Shown here in pieces: positions 1-11,908 of a stretch of 64,000 bases of DNA. A model generated the notes under the pieces. It saw nothing but the letters and a program-made list of their open reading frames with translations. It did not search any database and was not told the DNA's origin. The stretch's first letter is position 1; each line of letters opens with the position of its first letter. The stretch comes from Steroidobacteraceae bacterium. Lineage in GTDB: Bacteria > Pseudomonadota > Gammaproteobacteria > Steroidobacterales > Steroidobacteraceae. The DNA lies in the NCBI GenBank assembly GCA_019634895.1, contig JAHCAM010000001.1:1-64000 (forward strand), read 5' to 3'. A program made the translations under genes and the position numbers.

Positions 1-115
1 CCACGACTTCGTCGGGGTGCAGCGCGATGTCCGCCAGCGTGCCGTCGAAATCGAGATATAACGCGGCCGTCGTGGACAGCAACGGCGGCGGCGTATCGGC
101 GCCGGTCTCCGCCAT
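1..115 (-). CDS. otsB: Trehalose-phosphatase-like HAD hydrolase, N-terminal fragment
   Basis: The first 38 codons of a leftward gene that runs off the window edge. The ATG is at 115-113. The translation contains LYLDFDGTLADIALHPDEVV, the first HAD motif (DxDGT) followed by the A-x-HP-x pattern typical of OtsB-type trehalose-6-phosphate phosphatases. That family removes phosphate from trehalose-6-phosphate, usually next to otsA. Only the N-terminus is visible, so another Cof/HAD sugar phosphatase is possible. About 50 bp separate it from the end of yidC on the same strand. Confidence 0.7.
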   Translation of the reverse strand, partial: MAETGADTPPPLLSTTAALYLDFDGTLADIALHPDEVV

Positions 116-165
116 CAGGAGGTCATTGTAACCATGCCGGCCGCGCCAGGCCCGGTGAATGCACG

Positions 166-1875
166 TCAGTCGGTGCGCCGCTTCTTCGCCTCGGCCTCGA
201 CCACGCGGTTGATCTTCCACTGCTGCGCGATCGACAGCACGGTGTTGGTGAGCCAGTAGAGCACGAGACCCGAGGGGAACCACATGAACATGAAGGTCAT
301 GATCACGGGCATGAAGGCGAACACCTTCGCCTGCACCGGGTCCGGCGGCGTCGGGTTCAGCTTGAACTGCCCGAACATCGCGGCGCCCATCAGGATCGGC
401 AGGATGAAGTAGGGATCGCGCGACGACAGGTCCTGGATCCAGCCGAAGAACGGCGCCTGGCGCATCTCCACGCTCTCGAGCAGCACCCAGTAGAACGCGA
501 GGAAGAACGGGATCTGCACCAGCACCGGCAGGCAGCCGGCGACCGGGTTGATCTTCTCGCGCTTGTACAGCTCCATCATCGCGCGCGCCTGCCCCTCGCG
601 ATCGTCCTTGTGCCGCTCCTGGATCGCCTTCATCCGCGGCGCCACCGTCTTCATCTTCGCCATCGAGCGGCCGCTGGTCTCCGACAGTTTGTAGAACACC
701 AGCTTGATCAGCAGCGTCACGATCACGATCGAGAGGCCCCAGTTGCCGACGAAGTCGTGGACCTTCGACAGCAGCCAGAACAGCGGCTGCGCGAGGATCG
801 TCAGCATGCCGTAGTCGGCGGTGAGCTCGAGCTTCGGGCCGGTCGCCTTGAGCTGCTCCTGCAGCTTCGGGCCGACGAACAGCTTCTCTTCCAGCGCCAG
901 GCTGCCGCCCGCGGGAATCGTCTGCGCAGGGCCGACCACGCGCAGCAGGTAATCGAGGTCCTTGACGCGCAGCTCGTACTGCCAGCTCTCGCCCGCCGGC
1001 GGCACGATGGCGGCGACGAAGTGATGCTGCAGCGACGCCACCCAGCCGCCGGTGACCGGCCGGGACAGCGCCTGGTCGTCCCGGTCCTCGATGTCGAGCT
1101 TGCGGTAGCTCTCGCCGTCGAAGTACGCCGGCCCGCGGAACGAGTAGGTCTCCGGATCCCACATCGAGCGCTTGTTGCCGGGCGAGTGGCGCAGCAGCTG
1201 CGCATACGAAGCGAGCCGCGCGGCCTCTGCGCCGGCATTCTCGATCTCGTAGCGCAGGTCCACGGCGTAGCTGCCGCGGCGGAAGACGAAGGTCTTGGTG
1301 ACCGTGAGGCCGGCGCCGTCGCTCCAGGTGAGCGGCACCGCGAGCGTGTCGGCGCCGTCGGCGAGGCGGTATTCGGACGCCGGCGCGGTGAACGGCGCCT
1401 TGTGGTTCGGCTCGTCGCCGCCCTCCCCGCCGCGCGTCAGGCCCGACTGGAAGCGGAACTGGCTCTCCGGCGAGTCGAGGTTGAAGAGCCGCACGGGAAC
1501 GGTCGGATCGTCCTTGCTGCGCGGGTATTCCGGCAGGTCGGACCGGACCAGTTCGCCGCCCGCGAGGCCGATGTCGAGATCGAGCACGTCGGTGACGACC
1601 CGCACGACCCCGCCGGTCGCCGCCGGCGCATCCGCGATCTCCGGCGCGCGCGCTGGCCCTGTCGGCATCGGGACCGCCTCGGCGGTGACGCTCGGCAGGT
1701 CGTCGGCAAGGCCGGACGCGTTACCGGCCCCCGGGCCCGGGGCTGCGCCCGCAGCCTCGGCTGCGGGCCGGCTCGTTGCGGGCTGCGCCCCGTAGTCCTT
1801 CTGCCAGGCGTTGAGGTTGAGCCACAGCACCACGCCGAGGCCCAGCCAGAGCAGGATCCGAATGCGGTCCTTCAT
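166..1875 (-). CDS. yidC: Membrane protein insertase YidC
   Basis: 569 residues, the usual size for the gammaproteobacterial long form. The N-terminal membrane anchor (about residues 3-20, [20 protein letters not shown]) is followed by an Ala/Pro-rich linker and the periplasmic beta-rich domain (about 110-340). The C-terminal Oxa1/YidC core (about 360-560) has five hydrophobic segments and includes [21 protein letters not shown]. YidC inserts inner-membrane proteins alone or with SecYEG. I chose the ATG at 1875 because it overlaps the yidD stop as ATGA and begins [10 protein letters not shown], the family N-terminus; an upstream in-frame extension is not conserved-looking. It is the last gene of the rpmH-rnpA-yidD-yidC run. 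Confidence 0.97.
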   Translation of the reverse strand: MKDRIRILLWLGLGVVLWLNLNAWQKDYGAQPATSRPAAEAAGAAPGPGAGNASGLADDLPSVTAEAVPMPTGPARAPEIADAPAATGGVVRVVTDVLDLDIGLAGGELVRSDLPEYPRSKDDPTVPVRLFNLDSPESQFRFQSGLTRGGEGGDEPNHKAPFTAPASEYRLADGADTLAVPLTWSDGAGLTVTKTFVFRRGSYAVDLRYEIENAGAEAARLASYAQLLRHSPGNKRSMWDPETYSFRGPAYFDGESYRKLDIEDRDDQALSRPVTGGWVASLQHHFVAAIVPPAGESWQYELRVKDLDYLLRVVGPAQTIPAGGSLALEEKLFVGPKLQEQLKATGPKLELTADYGMLTILAQPLFWLLSKVHDFVGNWGLSIVIVTLLIKLVFYKLSETSGRSMAKMKTVAPRMKAIQERHKDDREGQARAMMELYKREKINPVAGCLPVLVQIPFFLAFYWVLLESVEMRQAPFFGWIQDLSSRDPYFILPILMGAAMFGQFKLNPTPPDPVQAKVFAFMPVIMTFMFMWFPSGLVLYWLTNTVLSIAQQWKINRVVEAEAKKRRTD

Positions 1876-2096
1876 GCGCGGCGCGCCTCCGGCACCGGGT
1901 CGTAGCCGGCGCCGCCCCAGGGATGGCAACGGCAGATGCGCCGCGCCGCCAGCCAGGAGCCGCGCGCGGCGCCGTGCGTGTCGATCGCCTCCAGCGCGTA
2001 GGCGGAGCAGGTCGGCTGATACCGGCAGTTGCTGCCCAGCATCGGGCTCAGCAGCCAGCGATACAGGTGGATCGGTGCCTGCAGGACCTTCTTCAT
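1872..2096 (-). CDS. yidD: Membrane protein insertion efficiency factor YidD
   Basis: 74 residues. The family signature is plain: an amphipathic N-terminus ([14 protein letters not shown]), [18 protein letters not shown] with its two conserved cysteines, then a third in [18 protein letters not shown]. YidD is a small inner-membrane-associated protein thought to help YidC-dependent insertion. It overlaps both neighbours by ATGA (rnpA at 2093-2096, yidC at 1872-1875), so the three are probably translationally coupled. Confidence 0.95.
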   Translation of the reverse strand: MKKVLQAPIHLYRWLLSPMLGSNCRYQPTCSAYALEAIDTHGAARGSWLAARRICRCHPWGGAGYDPVPEARRA

Positions 2097-2461
2097 CGCG
2101 CGGCCCGGATGTCCTGCCAGAGCCGGTCGAGGCTGGCGGCGATCTCGCGGTTGCCGGCGGCGCGCGCCGCCGCCCTGGCGGTCACGAACAGGTCGAGCGG
2201 CGGCAATGTGGGCCGGTTCACGCGGAAAGACTCGCGGATCAGCCGGCGCAGGCGGTTGCGCCCGACCGCGTTGCCGATGGCCCGGGCACCGACGGCCATG
2301 CCGAGCCGCGCCCGGCCCAGGGCGTTGTCCGCACATTGCACGATGAAGAAGGCATCCGTGTGGCGCTCGCGGCTCTTGCGCGCGCGCTCGAACTCCGCGG
2401 CGGTTCCGAGCTTCTGGCCGGCCCGCAGTCCGAGGCGCCGCGACGTAGTGCCACTCGTCAG
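2093..2461 (-). CDS. rnpA: Ribonuclease P protein component, probable CTG start
   Basis: 122 residues, normal for RnpA, the basic protein subunit that helps the RNase P RNA remove tRNA 5' leaders. The RNA-binding motif [18 protein letters not shown] is intact at about residues 72-89. The reading frame has no ATG, GTG or TTG between the end of rpmH and the conserved domain. The best start is a CTG at 2461-2459 that overlaps the rpmH stop as CTGA, matching the 4-base overlaps elsewhere in this operon and giving the expected length. No clear Shine-Dalgarno precedes it, so coupled reinitiation is likely. The alternative, a TTG at 2653 nesting rpmH inside rnpA, is less likely. Function is secure; the start is inferred. 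Confidence 0.9.
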   Translation of the reverse strand: MTSGTTSRRLGLRAGQKLGTAAEFERARKSRERHTDAFFIVQCADNALGRARLGMAVGARAIGNAVGRNRLRRLIRESFRVNRPTLPPLDLFVTARAAARAAGNREIAASLDRLWQDIRAAR

Positions 2462-2610
2462 CGTTTTTCGGTGACGGCCAGGCGCTTGCGGCCCTTGGCG
2501 CGCCGGCGCTTCAGGACCTGCCGGCCCTTCTTCGTCGCCATGCGCGCGCGGAAGCCGTGCGTGCGCTTGCGCTTGATCTTGCTCGGCTGGTAGGTCCGCT
2601 TCGTGGCCAT
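2458..2610 (-). CDS. rpmH: 50S ribosomal protein L34
   Basis: 50 residues, starting [20 protein letters not shown] and ending in a Lys/Arg-rich tail; a classic L34 with a slightly extended C-terminus ([10 protein letters not shown]). L34 is a large-subunit protein near the exit-tunnel region. It is the first gene of the leftward operon, about 45 bases downstream of a good sigma-70 promoter, and its TGA overlaps the presumed CTG start of rnpA. Confidence 0.97.
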   Translation of the reverse strand: MATKRTYQPSKIKRKRTHGFRARMATKKGRQVLKRRRAKGRKRLAVTEKR

Positions 2611-2662
2611 GATCCCAAACCTTTGAAATTAAAGGGACTACAGATGTCAGCAAAGGGCGGCA

Positions 2663-2691
2663 AGGTTACGGAGCGTGGCCACGCGTGTCAA
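2663..2691 (-). promoter_or_regulatory. Sigma-70 promoter of the rpmH operon
   Basis: Reading leftward, TTGACA (2691-2686) and TAACCT (2668-2663) are separated by exactly 17 bases. The predicted start, near 2656, gives a leader of about 45 bases before the rpmH ATG. A DnaA box lies just upstream of the -35. Confidence 0.75.
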
Positions 2692-2702
2692 CCGCGCGGG
2701 GC

Positions 2703-2711
2703 TGTGGATAA
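2703..2711 (-). promoter_or_regulatory. DnaA box upstream of dnaA
   Basis: TGTGGATAA on the + strand, a perfect complement of the TTATCCACA consensus. It lies in the 180-bp region between the divergent rpmH and dnaA genes, about 80 bp before the dnaA GTG and 12 bp upstream of the rpmH -35. It could mediate DnaA autoregulation or form part of the origin. Confidence 0.8.
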
Positions 2712-2790
2712 CTCTGGCGCGGGTGCCTGACGCGCCGTAGACTCAATCGTCATTCCTCGGCCCGACTGAACAACGAGAGAGGGGTAACTC

Positions 2791-4128
2791 GTGCAGGGCT
2801 CGCTTTGGCATCGCTGTCTGCGCCAGCTCGAGAACGAGGTGCCGGAGCAGCAGTTCAATACCTGGGTGCGGCCGCTGCAGGCGGTCCTGCGGGACGACAC
2901 CTTGTTGCTGCTCGCCCCCAACCGCTTCGTGGTGTCGTGGATCGAGCAGAACCTGTTCGGCCGCATCGAGCAGCTCCTGGGAGACGGTGGCGATGGCCGC
3001 GCCCCGCGGGTCGTCCTCGAGGTGGGCAGCCGCCCCGCCGGGGCCCCCGCCTCCGCCGTGCCGGACCCGCCCTTCTCCGCGGCGAAGCCGCGCCAGCCGC
3101 AGCAGCTTGGCAGCCGCATCAACCCCGACTTCACCTTCGCGAGCTTCGTCGAGGGCAAGAGCAACCAGCTGGCGCGCGCCGCGGCCGTCCAGGTCGGCGA
3201 GAACCCGGGCCGGGCCTACAACCCGCTGTTCATCTACGGCGGCGTCGGCCTCGGCAAGACGCACCTCATGCACGCGATCGGCAACCTGGTCCGCGAGCGG
3301 CGCCCCGAGGCGCGCATCGCCTACGTGCACAGCGAGCGCTTCGTCAGCGACATGGTGCGGGCGCTGCAGCACAACACCATTGCGGAGTTCAAGCAGACCT
3401 ATCGCACGCTGGACGCGCTGCTGATCGACGACATCCAGTTCTTCGCCGGCAAGAACCAGTCGCAGGAGGAGTTCTTCCATACCTTCAACGCCCTGCTCGA
3501 GGGCCAGCAGCAGATCGTGCTGTCCTGCGACCGCTATCCGAAGGAGGTTGCGGGCCTGGAGGAGCGGCTCAAGTCGCGCTTCGGCTGGGGGCTCACGGTC
3601 GCGATCGAGCCGCCGGAACTGGAGACCTGCGTCGCCATCCTGATGGCCAAGGCCCAGGCGGCGGGCGCGGATTTCCCGGAAGAAGTCGCGTTTTTCGTGG
3701 CCAAGCGCATCCGCTCGAACGTGCGCGAACTCGAGGGCGCGCTCAGGCGCGTGCTCGCAACTTCGCGCTTCACCGGCCGCGCCGTCACGCTCGAACTGGC
3801 GCGCGAGGCGCTCAAGGACCTGTTCGCGGCGCAGGAGCGCCTGGTGACGATCGACAACATCCAGAAGACGGTCGCGGAGTACTACAAGATCCGCCTCGCC
3901 GACCTGCTCTCGAAGCGCCGCAGCCGCTCCATCGCCAGGCCGCGCCAGATCGCGATGGCGCTGGCGCGCGAACTCACCAACCACAGCCTGCCGGAGATCG
4001 GCGACGCCTTCGGCGGGCGCGATCACACCACCGTGCTGCACGCCTGCGACCGCGTGAAGGACCTGCGCGAGATCGAGCGCCGCGCCGGCGAGGATTACCT
4101 CAACCTGCTGCGGATCCTGACCAGCTGA
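2791..4128 (+). CDS. dnaA: Chromosomal replication initiator protein DnaA
   Basis: 445 residues. The N-terminal DnaB/DiaA-interaction domain (1-85, [18 protein letters not shown]) is followed by a short Pro-rich linker, then the AAA+ core with Walker A GGVGLGKT near 150 and Walker [10 protein letters not shown] near 211. The C-terminal DNA-binding domain carries the signature [15 protein letters not shown] near 410. DnaA binds DnaA boxes, melts oriC and loads the helicase. The GTG at 2791 is preceded by GAGAGAGGGG with good spacing. It diverges from rpmH and is followed immediately by a second perfect DnaA box. Confidence 0.98.
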   Translation: MQGSLWHRCLRQLENEVPEQQFNTWVRPLQAVLRDDTLLLLAPNRFVVSWIEQNLFGRIEQLLGDGGDGRAPRVVLEVGSRPAGAPASAVPDPPFSAAKPRQPQQLGSRINPDFTFASFVEGKSNQLARAAAVQVGENPGRAYNPLFIYGGVGLGKTHLMHAIGNLVRERRPEARIAYVHSERFVSDMVRALQHNTIAEFKQTYRTLDALLIDDIQFFAGKNQSQEEFFHTFNALLEGQQQIVLSCDRYPKEVAGLEERLKSRFGWGLTVAIEPPELETCVAILMAKAQAAGADFPEEVAFFVAKRIRSNVRELEGALRRVLATSRFTGRAVTLELAREALKDLFAAQERLVTIDNIQKTVAEYYKIRLADLLSKRRSRSIARPRQIAMALARELTNHSLPEIGDAFGGRDHTTVLHACDRVKDLREIERRAGEDYLNLLRILTS

Positions 4129-4137
4129 TGTGGATAA
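4129..4137 (-). promoter_or_regulatory. DnaA box immediately after dnaA
   Basis: TGTGGATAA on the + strand begins at the base after the dnaA stop codon and is a perfect consensus box. A weaker match (TTGTCCACG, two mismatches) lies at about 4263-4271. Confidence 0.8.
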
Positions 4138-4145
4138 TGTGTGGG

Positions 4146-4164
4146 GCCCGCCGCCGGGCTTTTT
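4146..4164 (+). terminator. Rho-independent terminator after dnaA
   Basis: GCCCG (4146-4150), a four-base loop, CGGGC (4155-4159), then five T. The stem is short but GC-only. Confidence 0.65.
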
Positions 4165-4360
4165 GCTCCACAGCGATTCCACAGGGGTGCCATAGTTTCC
4201 AGCCGCGGGTTCCGTGGGGTTATGCTTCGCGCAAGCCGTTCACGGCGGTCGCTTTTCGCCGCTTGTCCACGGAAAATGCGCTGCTCTACAGCTACTACAA
4301 TCATCAGAAAAGATGATTCCAGAAAGAACCGAACAACGATCCAGCCACCCGGGTGCACAG

Positions 4361-5455
4361 ATGAAATTCAGTGCCGAACGCGAAAACCTGCTTGCCGCCC
4401 TGCAGTCCGTCATCGGCGTTGTCGAGCGGCGGCAGACCATGCCGATCCTCGCCAACCTGCTGCTGTCGGCCGAGCAGGGCGCGCTGTCGATCTCGGCGAC
4501 CGACCTGGAGGTGGAGCTGGTTGCGAAAGCCGACATCAAGTCGGGCACCGATGGCCGCGTCACGGTGCCGGGACGCAAACTGCTCGACATCTGCCGGGCG
4601 CTGCCGGAAGGCGTCACGATCAATCTCAGCCAGGACGGGGAGAAAATCACCGCAAAGGCGGGCCGCAGCCGCTTCGTGCTCGCCACCCTGCCGGCGAGCG
4701 ATTTCCCGGTCATCGATGAGCTCGCTCAACAGCAGACCATTAAGGTCGCGCAGGCCGACCTGCGCCGCCTTCTGGACAAGACGCACTTCTCCATGGCCCA
4801 GCAGGACGTGCGCTATTACCTGAACGGAATGTTGCTCGAAACGGACGGGAAAATGCTCCGAACGGTCGCGACTGACGGCCATCGTCTGGCATTGTGCGAG
4901 ATGGATCTGCCGGGGAAGGCGGGCAGCCAGCAAGTCATCGTTCCGCGCAAAGGCGTACTCGAATTGCAGCGTCTCCTGGGCACGGAAGGAGAGGTATCGA
5001 TCACCATCGGAACGAACCACATTCGCGCCCAGATCGGAGACGTTCGCTTCACATCGAAGCTTATTGACGGCAGATTCCCGGAATACAGCCGGGTGATTCC
5101 GTCGGCGCCGCCGCGCGCGGTGGTGGCGGATCGGGAGGCGTTGCGGGCGGCCCTGCAGCGGACAGCGATTCTGGCGAACGAGAAGTACCGCGGCATTCGT
5201 CTCGCCTTGAGGAAGAACCTGCTGACCCTCCAGGCGCACAACCCCGAGCAGGAAGAGGCCGAGGAGCAGGTAGAGGTGAACTACAAGGGCGAGGAGCTGG
5301 AGGTCGGCTTCAACGTCGGCTATCTGCTCGACGCGCTGGGCGCGGTGGACGGAGCCGAGGTGGAGATCGGGGTCACCGACGGCAACTCGAGCTGCCTGGT
5401 GCGCGCTCCGGGCGCAACCAGCGCGCGCTACGTCGTCATGCCGATGCGGCTCTGA
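4361..5455 (+). CDS. dnaN: DNA polymerase III beta subunit (sliding clamp)
   Basis: 364 residues against a usual 366. It opens MKFSAERENLLAALQSVIGVV and ends YVVMPMRL, both standard clamp ends. Three repeated clamp domains of about 120 residues each can be followed (LLSAEQGALSISATDLEVEL in domain 1, the linker around residue 120, and VGFNVGYLLDAL in domain 3). The dimeric ring tethers DNA polymerase III to DNA. The start at 4361 was chosen over an upstream in-frame ATG at 4214 because only 4361 gives the conserved N-terminus. recF follows 36 bp downstream. Confidence 0.98.
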   Translation: MKFSAERENLLAALQSVIGVVERRQTMPILANLLLSAEQGALSISATDLEVELVAKADIKSGTDGRVTVPGRKLLDICRALPEGVTINLSQDGEKITAKAGRSRFVLATLPASDFPVIDELAQQQTIKVAQADLRRLLDKTHFSMAQQDVRYYLNGMLLETDGKMLRTVATDGHRLALCEMDLPGKAGSQQVIVPRKGVLELQRLLGTEGEVSITIGTNHIRAQIGDVRFTSKLIDGRFPEYSRVIPSAPPRAVVADREALRAALQRTAILANEKYRGIRLALRKNLLTLQAHNPEQEEAEEQVEVNYKGEELEVGFNVGYLLDALGAVDGAEVEIGVTDGNSSCLVRAPGATSARYVVMPMRL

Positions 5456-5491
5456 CCCGCGCCGCGCGGGACAGAAGAGCCCGGCCGCCGC

Positions 5492-6556
5492 ATGCCGCTC
5501 GGCTGGTTCCGCGCCGAGAATTTCCGCTGCCTCGCGGCAGTCGAGCTGGAACTCGATCCGCGCGCCAATCTCTTCGTCGGCCCGAACGCCTCGGGCAAGA
5601 CGAGCATCCTCGAGGCTGCGTTCTTCCTCGGCCGGGGGCGATCGTTCCGCAGCCGGCGGCGCGAGGTGCTGGTTCGCCACGGGCAACAGGAGTTCCTGCT
5701 GGCGGGGAGGAGCGAAGCGGATCCCGCGCCCATGACGATGGGTGTGCGCGCGAGCCGGGAGCAGACCGAGTGGCGCCTGGGCGGGGCGCCGGCGGAGGGC
5801 GTCGCAGACCTCGCCGAGCAGTTCCCCGCGCAGGTGATCGACCCGGAAGTCCACAAGCTTCTGGAAGAGGGTCCGGGGCGCCGCCGGCGCTTCATGGACT
5901 GGGGCGTGTTCCACGTGGAACCAACGTTTCTCAGTAACTGGCGCCGCTACCACCAGGCCCTTCGTCAGCGGAACGCGGCGCTGAAACAGGGGCGTGGCGA
6001 CGAGGACCTGGCGGCCTGGGAGCAGGAGCTGGCGGTTAGCGGCGAAGAGCTCGCCAGGCAGCGCGACAGCTATCTGGCAAGGCTCGCCGGGCCCCTCGGG
6101 AGCATCGGAGCGGCATTGCTCGATCGGCCGATTACGGTGGTCCACGGGGCCGGGTGGGACCGACAGAGCGGCCTGCTGGCAAGCCTGCAGGAGGGGCGGG
6201 CGAGAGATCGCCGGTATAAGGCCACACAGCTGGGGCCTCACCGCGGAGACGTCACGATCCAGGTTGCCGGCCGGCCGGCAAAAGACCAAGTATCGCGGGG
6301 CCAGCAGAAACTCGTGGCATCGGCGTTGATGCTGGCCCAGCTCGCGATTCAGGAGCAGCAGAGGCCGGGCCGTTCCGCGCTGCTGCTTGACGACCCAGCC
6401 GCCGAGCTGGACCGGGAGAACCTCGCGCGCCTCATGGCCGCCGTGCAATCGCTGCCGGCGCAGCTCTGGGTCACCTCGCTGCGGGCGGACATACCGGGGC
6501 TGCCGGCGGCCTCCCGCATGTTCCACGTGGAACAGGGCGCCGTCCGGCGGGGATGA
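5492..6556 (+). CDS. recF: DNA replication and repair protein RecF
   Basis: 354 residues, family-normal. Walker A GPNASGKTSILE lies near residue 31; the ABC-type signature SRGQQKLVASAL is near 270, followed by Walker B ALLLDDPAAELD. RecF is an SMC-like ATPase that with RecO and RecR loads RecA at gaps, also near stalled forks. The conserved DWGVFHVEP and C-terminal MFHVEQ segments are each encoded by a perfect parS-type palindrome, so this gene probably doubles as a chromosome-partition site. It lies between dnaN and gyrB as in most Gammaproteobacteria. Confidence 0.97.
   Translation: MPLGWFRAENFRCLAAVELELDPRANLFVGPNASGKTSILEAAFFLGRGRSFRSRRREVLVRHGQQEFLLAGRSEADPAPMTMGVRASREQTEWRLGGAPAEGVADLAEQFPAQVIDPEVHKLLEEGPGRRRRFMDWGVFHVEPTFLSNWRRYHQALRQRNAALKQGRGDEDLAAWEQELAVSGEELARQRDSYLARLAGPLGSIGAALLDRPITVVHGAGWDRQSGLLASLQEGRARDRRYKATQLGPHRGDVTIQVAGRPAKDQVSRGQQKLVASALMLAQLAIQEQQRPGRSALLLDDPAAELDRENLARLMAAVQSLPAQLWVTSLRADIPGLPAASRMFHVEQGAVRRG
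5907..5922. promoter_or_regulatory. parS site 1 (ParB-binding palindrome) inside recF
   Basis: TGTTCCACGTGGAACC. It contains the perfect 14-bp palindrome GTTCCACGTGGAAC and equals the parS sequence known from Pseudomonas. It encodes VFHVEP of RecF. ParB nucleates on such sites near oriC to organise segregation and SMC loading; parAB are not in this window. Confidence 0.85.
6519..6534. promoter_or_regulatory. parS site 2 (ParB-binding palindrome) at the recF 3' end
   Basis: TGTTCCACGTGGAACA, a perfect 16-bp palindrome identical to the Pseudomonas parS consensus, 612 bp from site 1. It encodes the MFHVEQ segment near the RecF C-terminus. Confidence 0.88.
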
Positions 6557-6564
6557 GCGAATTT

Positions 6565-6588
6565 ATGGATGCTTATATGCATCCGAAA
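6565..6588. repeat. 24-bp palindromic element, copy 1 (recF-gyrB spacer)
   Basis: GGATGC (6567-6572), a six-base spacer, GCATCC (6579-6584), flanked by AT and GAAA. It shares the frame ATGGATG...TAT...CATCCGAAA with the copy at 11865-11888, and a reverse-complement relative lies at 10959-10981. Function unknown; it looks like an operator for a dimeric regulator. Confidence 0.5.
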
Positions 6589-6700
6589 TCTCGGTATCCG
6601 GCTGCGGGAACGCGCGTTTCCACCCGCCGGCAGCAAGACCAGGATCCGCCGCCCCGGCGGGCGGGGCAGACGCGCGGCAAGCAACTGAAAAACAAAGTAA

Positions 6701-10900
<4,200 letters not shown>

Positions 10901-10958
10901 GCGGGCCGGCGCGCGCCCACCTTGCGCAGCATCCTTTTGCCGTGCCGACTTGCGGCAG

Positions 10959-10981
10959 TTTCAGATGCATATGACCATCCG
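10959..10981. repeat. Palindrome-like element, copy 2 (gyrB-plsC spacer)
   Basis: Read as reverse complement it gives CGGATGG, then TCATATG, then CATCTGAAA, resembling the copies at 6565 and 11865 but with an imperfect arm. It lies in the 163-bp convergent spacer between gyrB and plsC, where nothing else was seen. Confidence 0.35.
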
Positions 10982-11063
10982 CTGACCGGGCGTTTTGCAA
11001 CGCTGCGGGGCGCCCGGACGGGCGGCCGCGGCCAGGTCTGCGGGTTACGGAGCCCCCAGGAAT

Positions 11064-11849
11064 TCACGCCGTCGCCGCGCTGATCGCGCGCATCGTGCCC
11101 TCGATCCAGGCCTCCACTTCGCGATTGAGCTCGCGCGGATCGCGCCCGGCGGTCGCGATCGGCGGCCCGATCACGACGCGGATCAGCCCCGGTCTCTTGA
11201 CCAGCCCGCGGCGCGGCCAGAAGTCGCCGGCGTTGTGCGCGACCGGCACGATGAGCGCGCCGGTCTGCGAGGCGAGCAGCGCGCCGGACATGCCGTAGCG
11301 GCGCGTCTGCCCCGGCTCGACGCGCGTGCCTTCGGGGAAGATCAGGATCCAGATGCCGGCGGCGAGCCGCTCGCGCCCCTGGTCGAGCACCTGGTTGACG
11401 GCGCGATGTCCGGCGCCGCGGTTGATGGCGATGCCCTTCAGCAACCACGCCGCCCAGCCGACCAGCGGGATCCAGTGCAGCTCGCGCTTGTACACCCAGG
11501 CCTGCGGCGGGAACACGACCATCTGCGCGATCGTTTCCCAGGCCGAGGTGTGCTTCCACATCGAGATGTGCGCGCCCTCGCGCGGGATGTGCCCGCGCCC
11601 TTCGACGACCCAGTCGAGGCCGCACAGGACCTTCGCCAGCCAGAGGTGCCAGCGCGCCCAGGCGCGCGCGAAATGGTAGAGCTGGCGGAACGGCAGCCAG
11701 CCGAACAGCACGATCGCGAGACCCCAGACGAACGAGTCCGCGAACAGCAGCGTGGTGAAAACGAGCGATCCGAGCCACTGCACGGGCGCGAACCGCCGCC
11801 ATCGGGGCACCCGCGCAGCCCCGGAAACAGGGCTCTCATCTTCCGTCAT
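11064..11849 (-). CDS. plsC: 1-acyl-sn-glycerol-3-phosphate acyltransferase (PlsC family)
   Basis: 261 residues with an N-terminal membrane segment (about 20-45). The acyltransferase motif is KHTSAWET, an H-x4-E variant of the usual H-x4-D that is common in the Pseudomonas-type subfamily; the second signature is IFPEGTRV. The enzyme adds the second acyl chain to lysophosphatidic acid in phospholipid synthesis at the inner membrane. The ATG at 11849 was chosen; an alternative ATG at 11882 lies inside a palindromic element and would add 11 residues. It follows glyS in the same direction but behind a terminator, so it probably has its own promoter. Confidence 0.88.
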   Translation of the reverse strand: MTEDESPVSGAARVPRWRRFAPVQWLGSLVFTTLLFADSFVWGLAIVLFGWLPFRQLYHFARAWARWHLWLAKVLCGLDWVVEGRGHIPREGAHISMWKHTSAWETIAQMVVFPPQAWVYKRELHWIPLVGWAAWLLKGIAINRGAGHRAVNQVLDQGRERLAAGIWILIFPEGTRVEPGQTRRYGMSGALLASQTGALIVPVAHNAGDFWPRRGLVKRPGLIRVVIGPPIATAGRDPRELNREVEAWIEGTMRAISAATA

Positions 11850-11864
11850 GGCCTTGCGGTCATT

Positions 11865-11888
11865 ATGGATGTGTATCGACATCCGAAA
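11865..11888. repeat. 24-bp palindromic element, copy 3 (upstream of plsC)
   Basis: ATGGATG (11865-11871) and CATCCGAAA (11880-11888) match the copy at 6565-6588 at both ends. It lies 16 bp upstream of the plsC ATG and overlaps the T-run side of the glyS terminator, a position suited to an operator for plsC. Confidence 0.5.
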
Positions 11889-11908
11889 AACCCGGCATCT
11901 CAGCCGGG
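11886..11908 (-). terminator. Rho-independent terminator of glyQS, enclosing the glyS stop codon
   Basis: Reading leftward: CCCGGC, loop TGAGAT, GCCGGG, TTTTT. The loop contains the glyS TGA (11902-11900), so termination hairpin and translation stop are fused. Confidence 0.8.

Larger units (their letters stand above)
4129..4360. other. dnaA-dnaN intergenic region, candidate oriC segment
   Basis: 232 bp without a convincing gene. It holds one perfect and one weak DnaA box, a hairpin terminator, and an A/T-richer stretch at about 4284-4335. Together with the 2611-2790 spacer it is where a gammaproteobacterial origin would be expected, but only two perfect boxes flank dnaA. That is sparse for an oriC, so the exact origin is not proven. 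Confidence 0.4.

Noticed and set aside
2093..2653. A longer rnpA starting at TTG 2653, enclosing rpmH as reported in Thermus.
   Set aside because: The predicted transcript start is about 2656, leaving no room for a ribosome site, and the added residues resemble nothing in RnpA.
4141..4200. Further DnaA boxes among the TGTGTGG and TTCCACA sequences.
   Set aside because: Three or more mismatches to TTATCCACA.
2805..4316. A 503-codon frame overlapping dnaA on the same strand.
   Set aside because: Arg/Ala-rich shadow frame; dnaA in the other frame has all conserved motifs.
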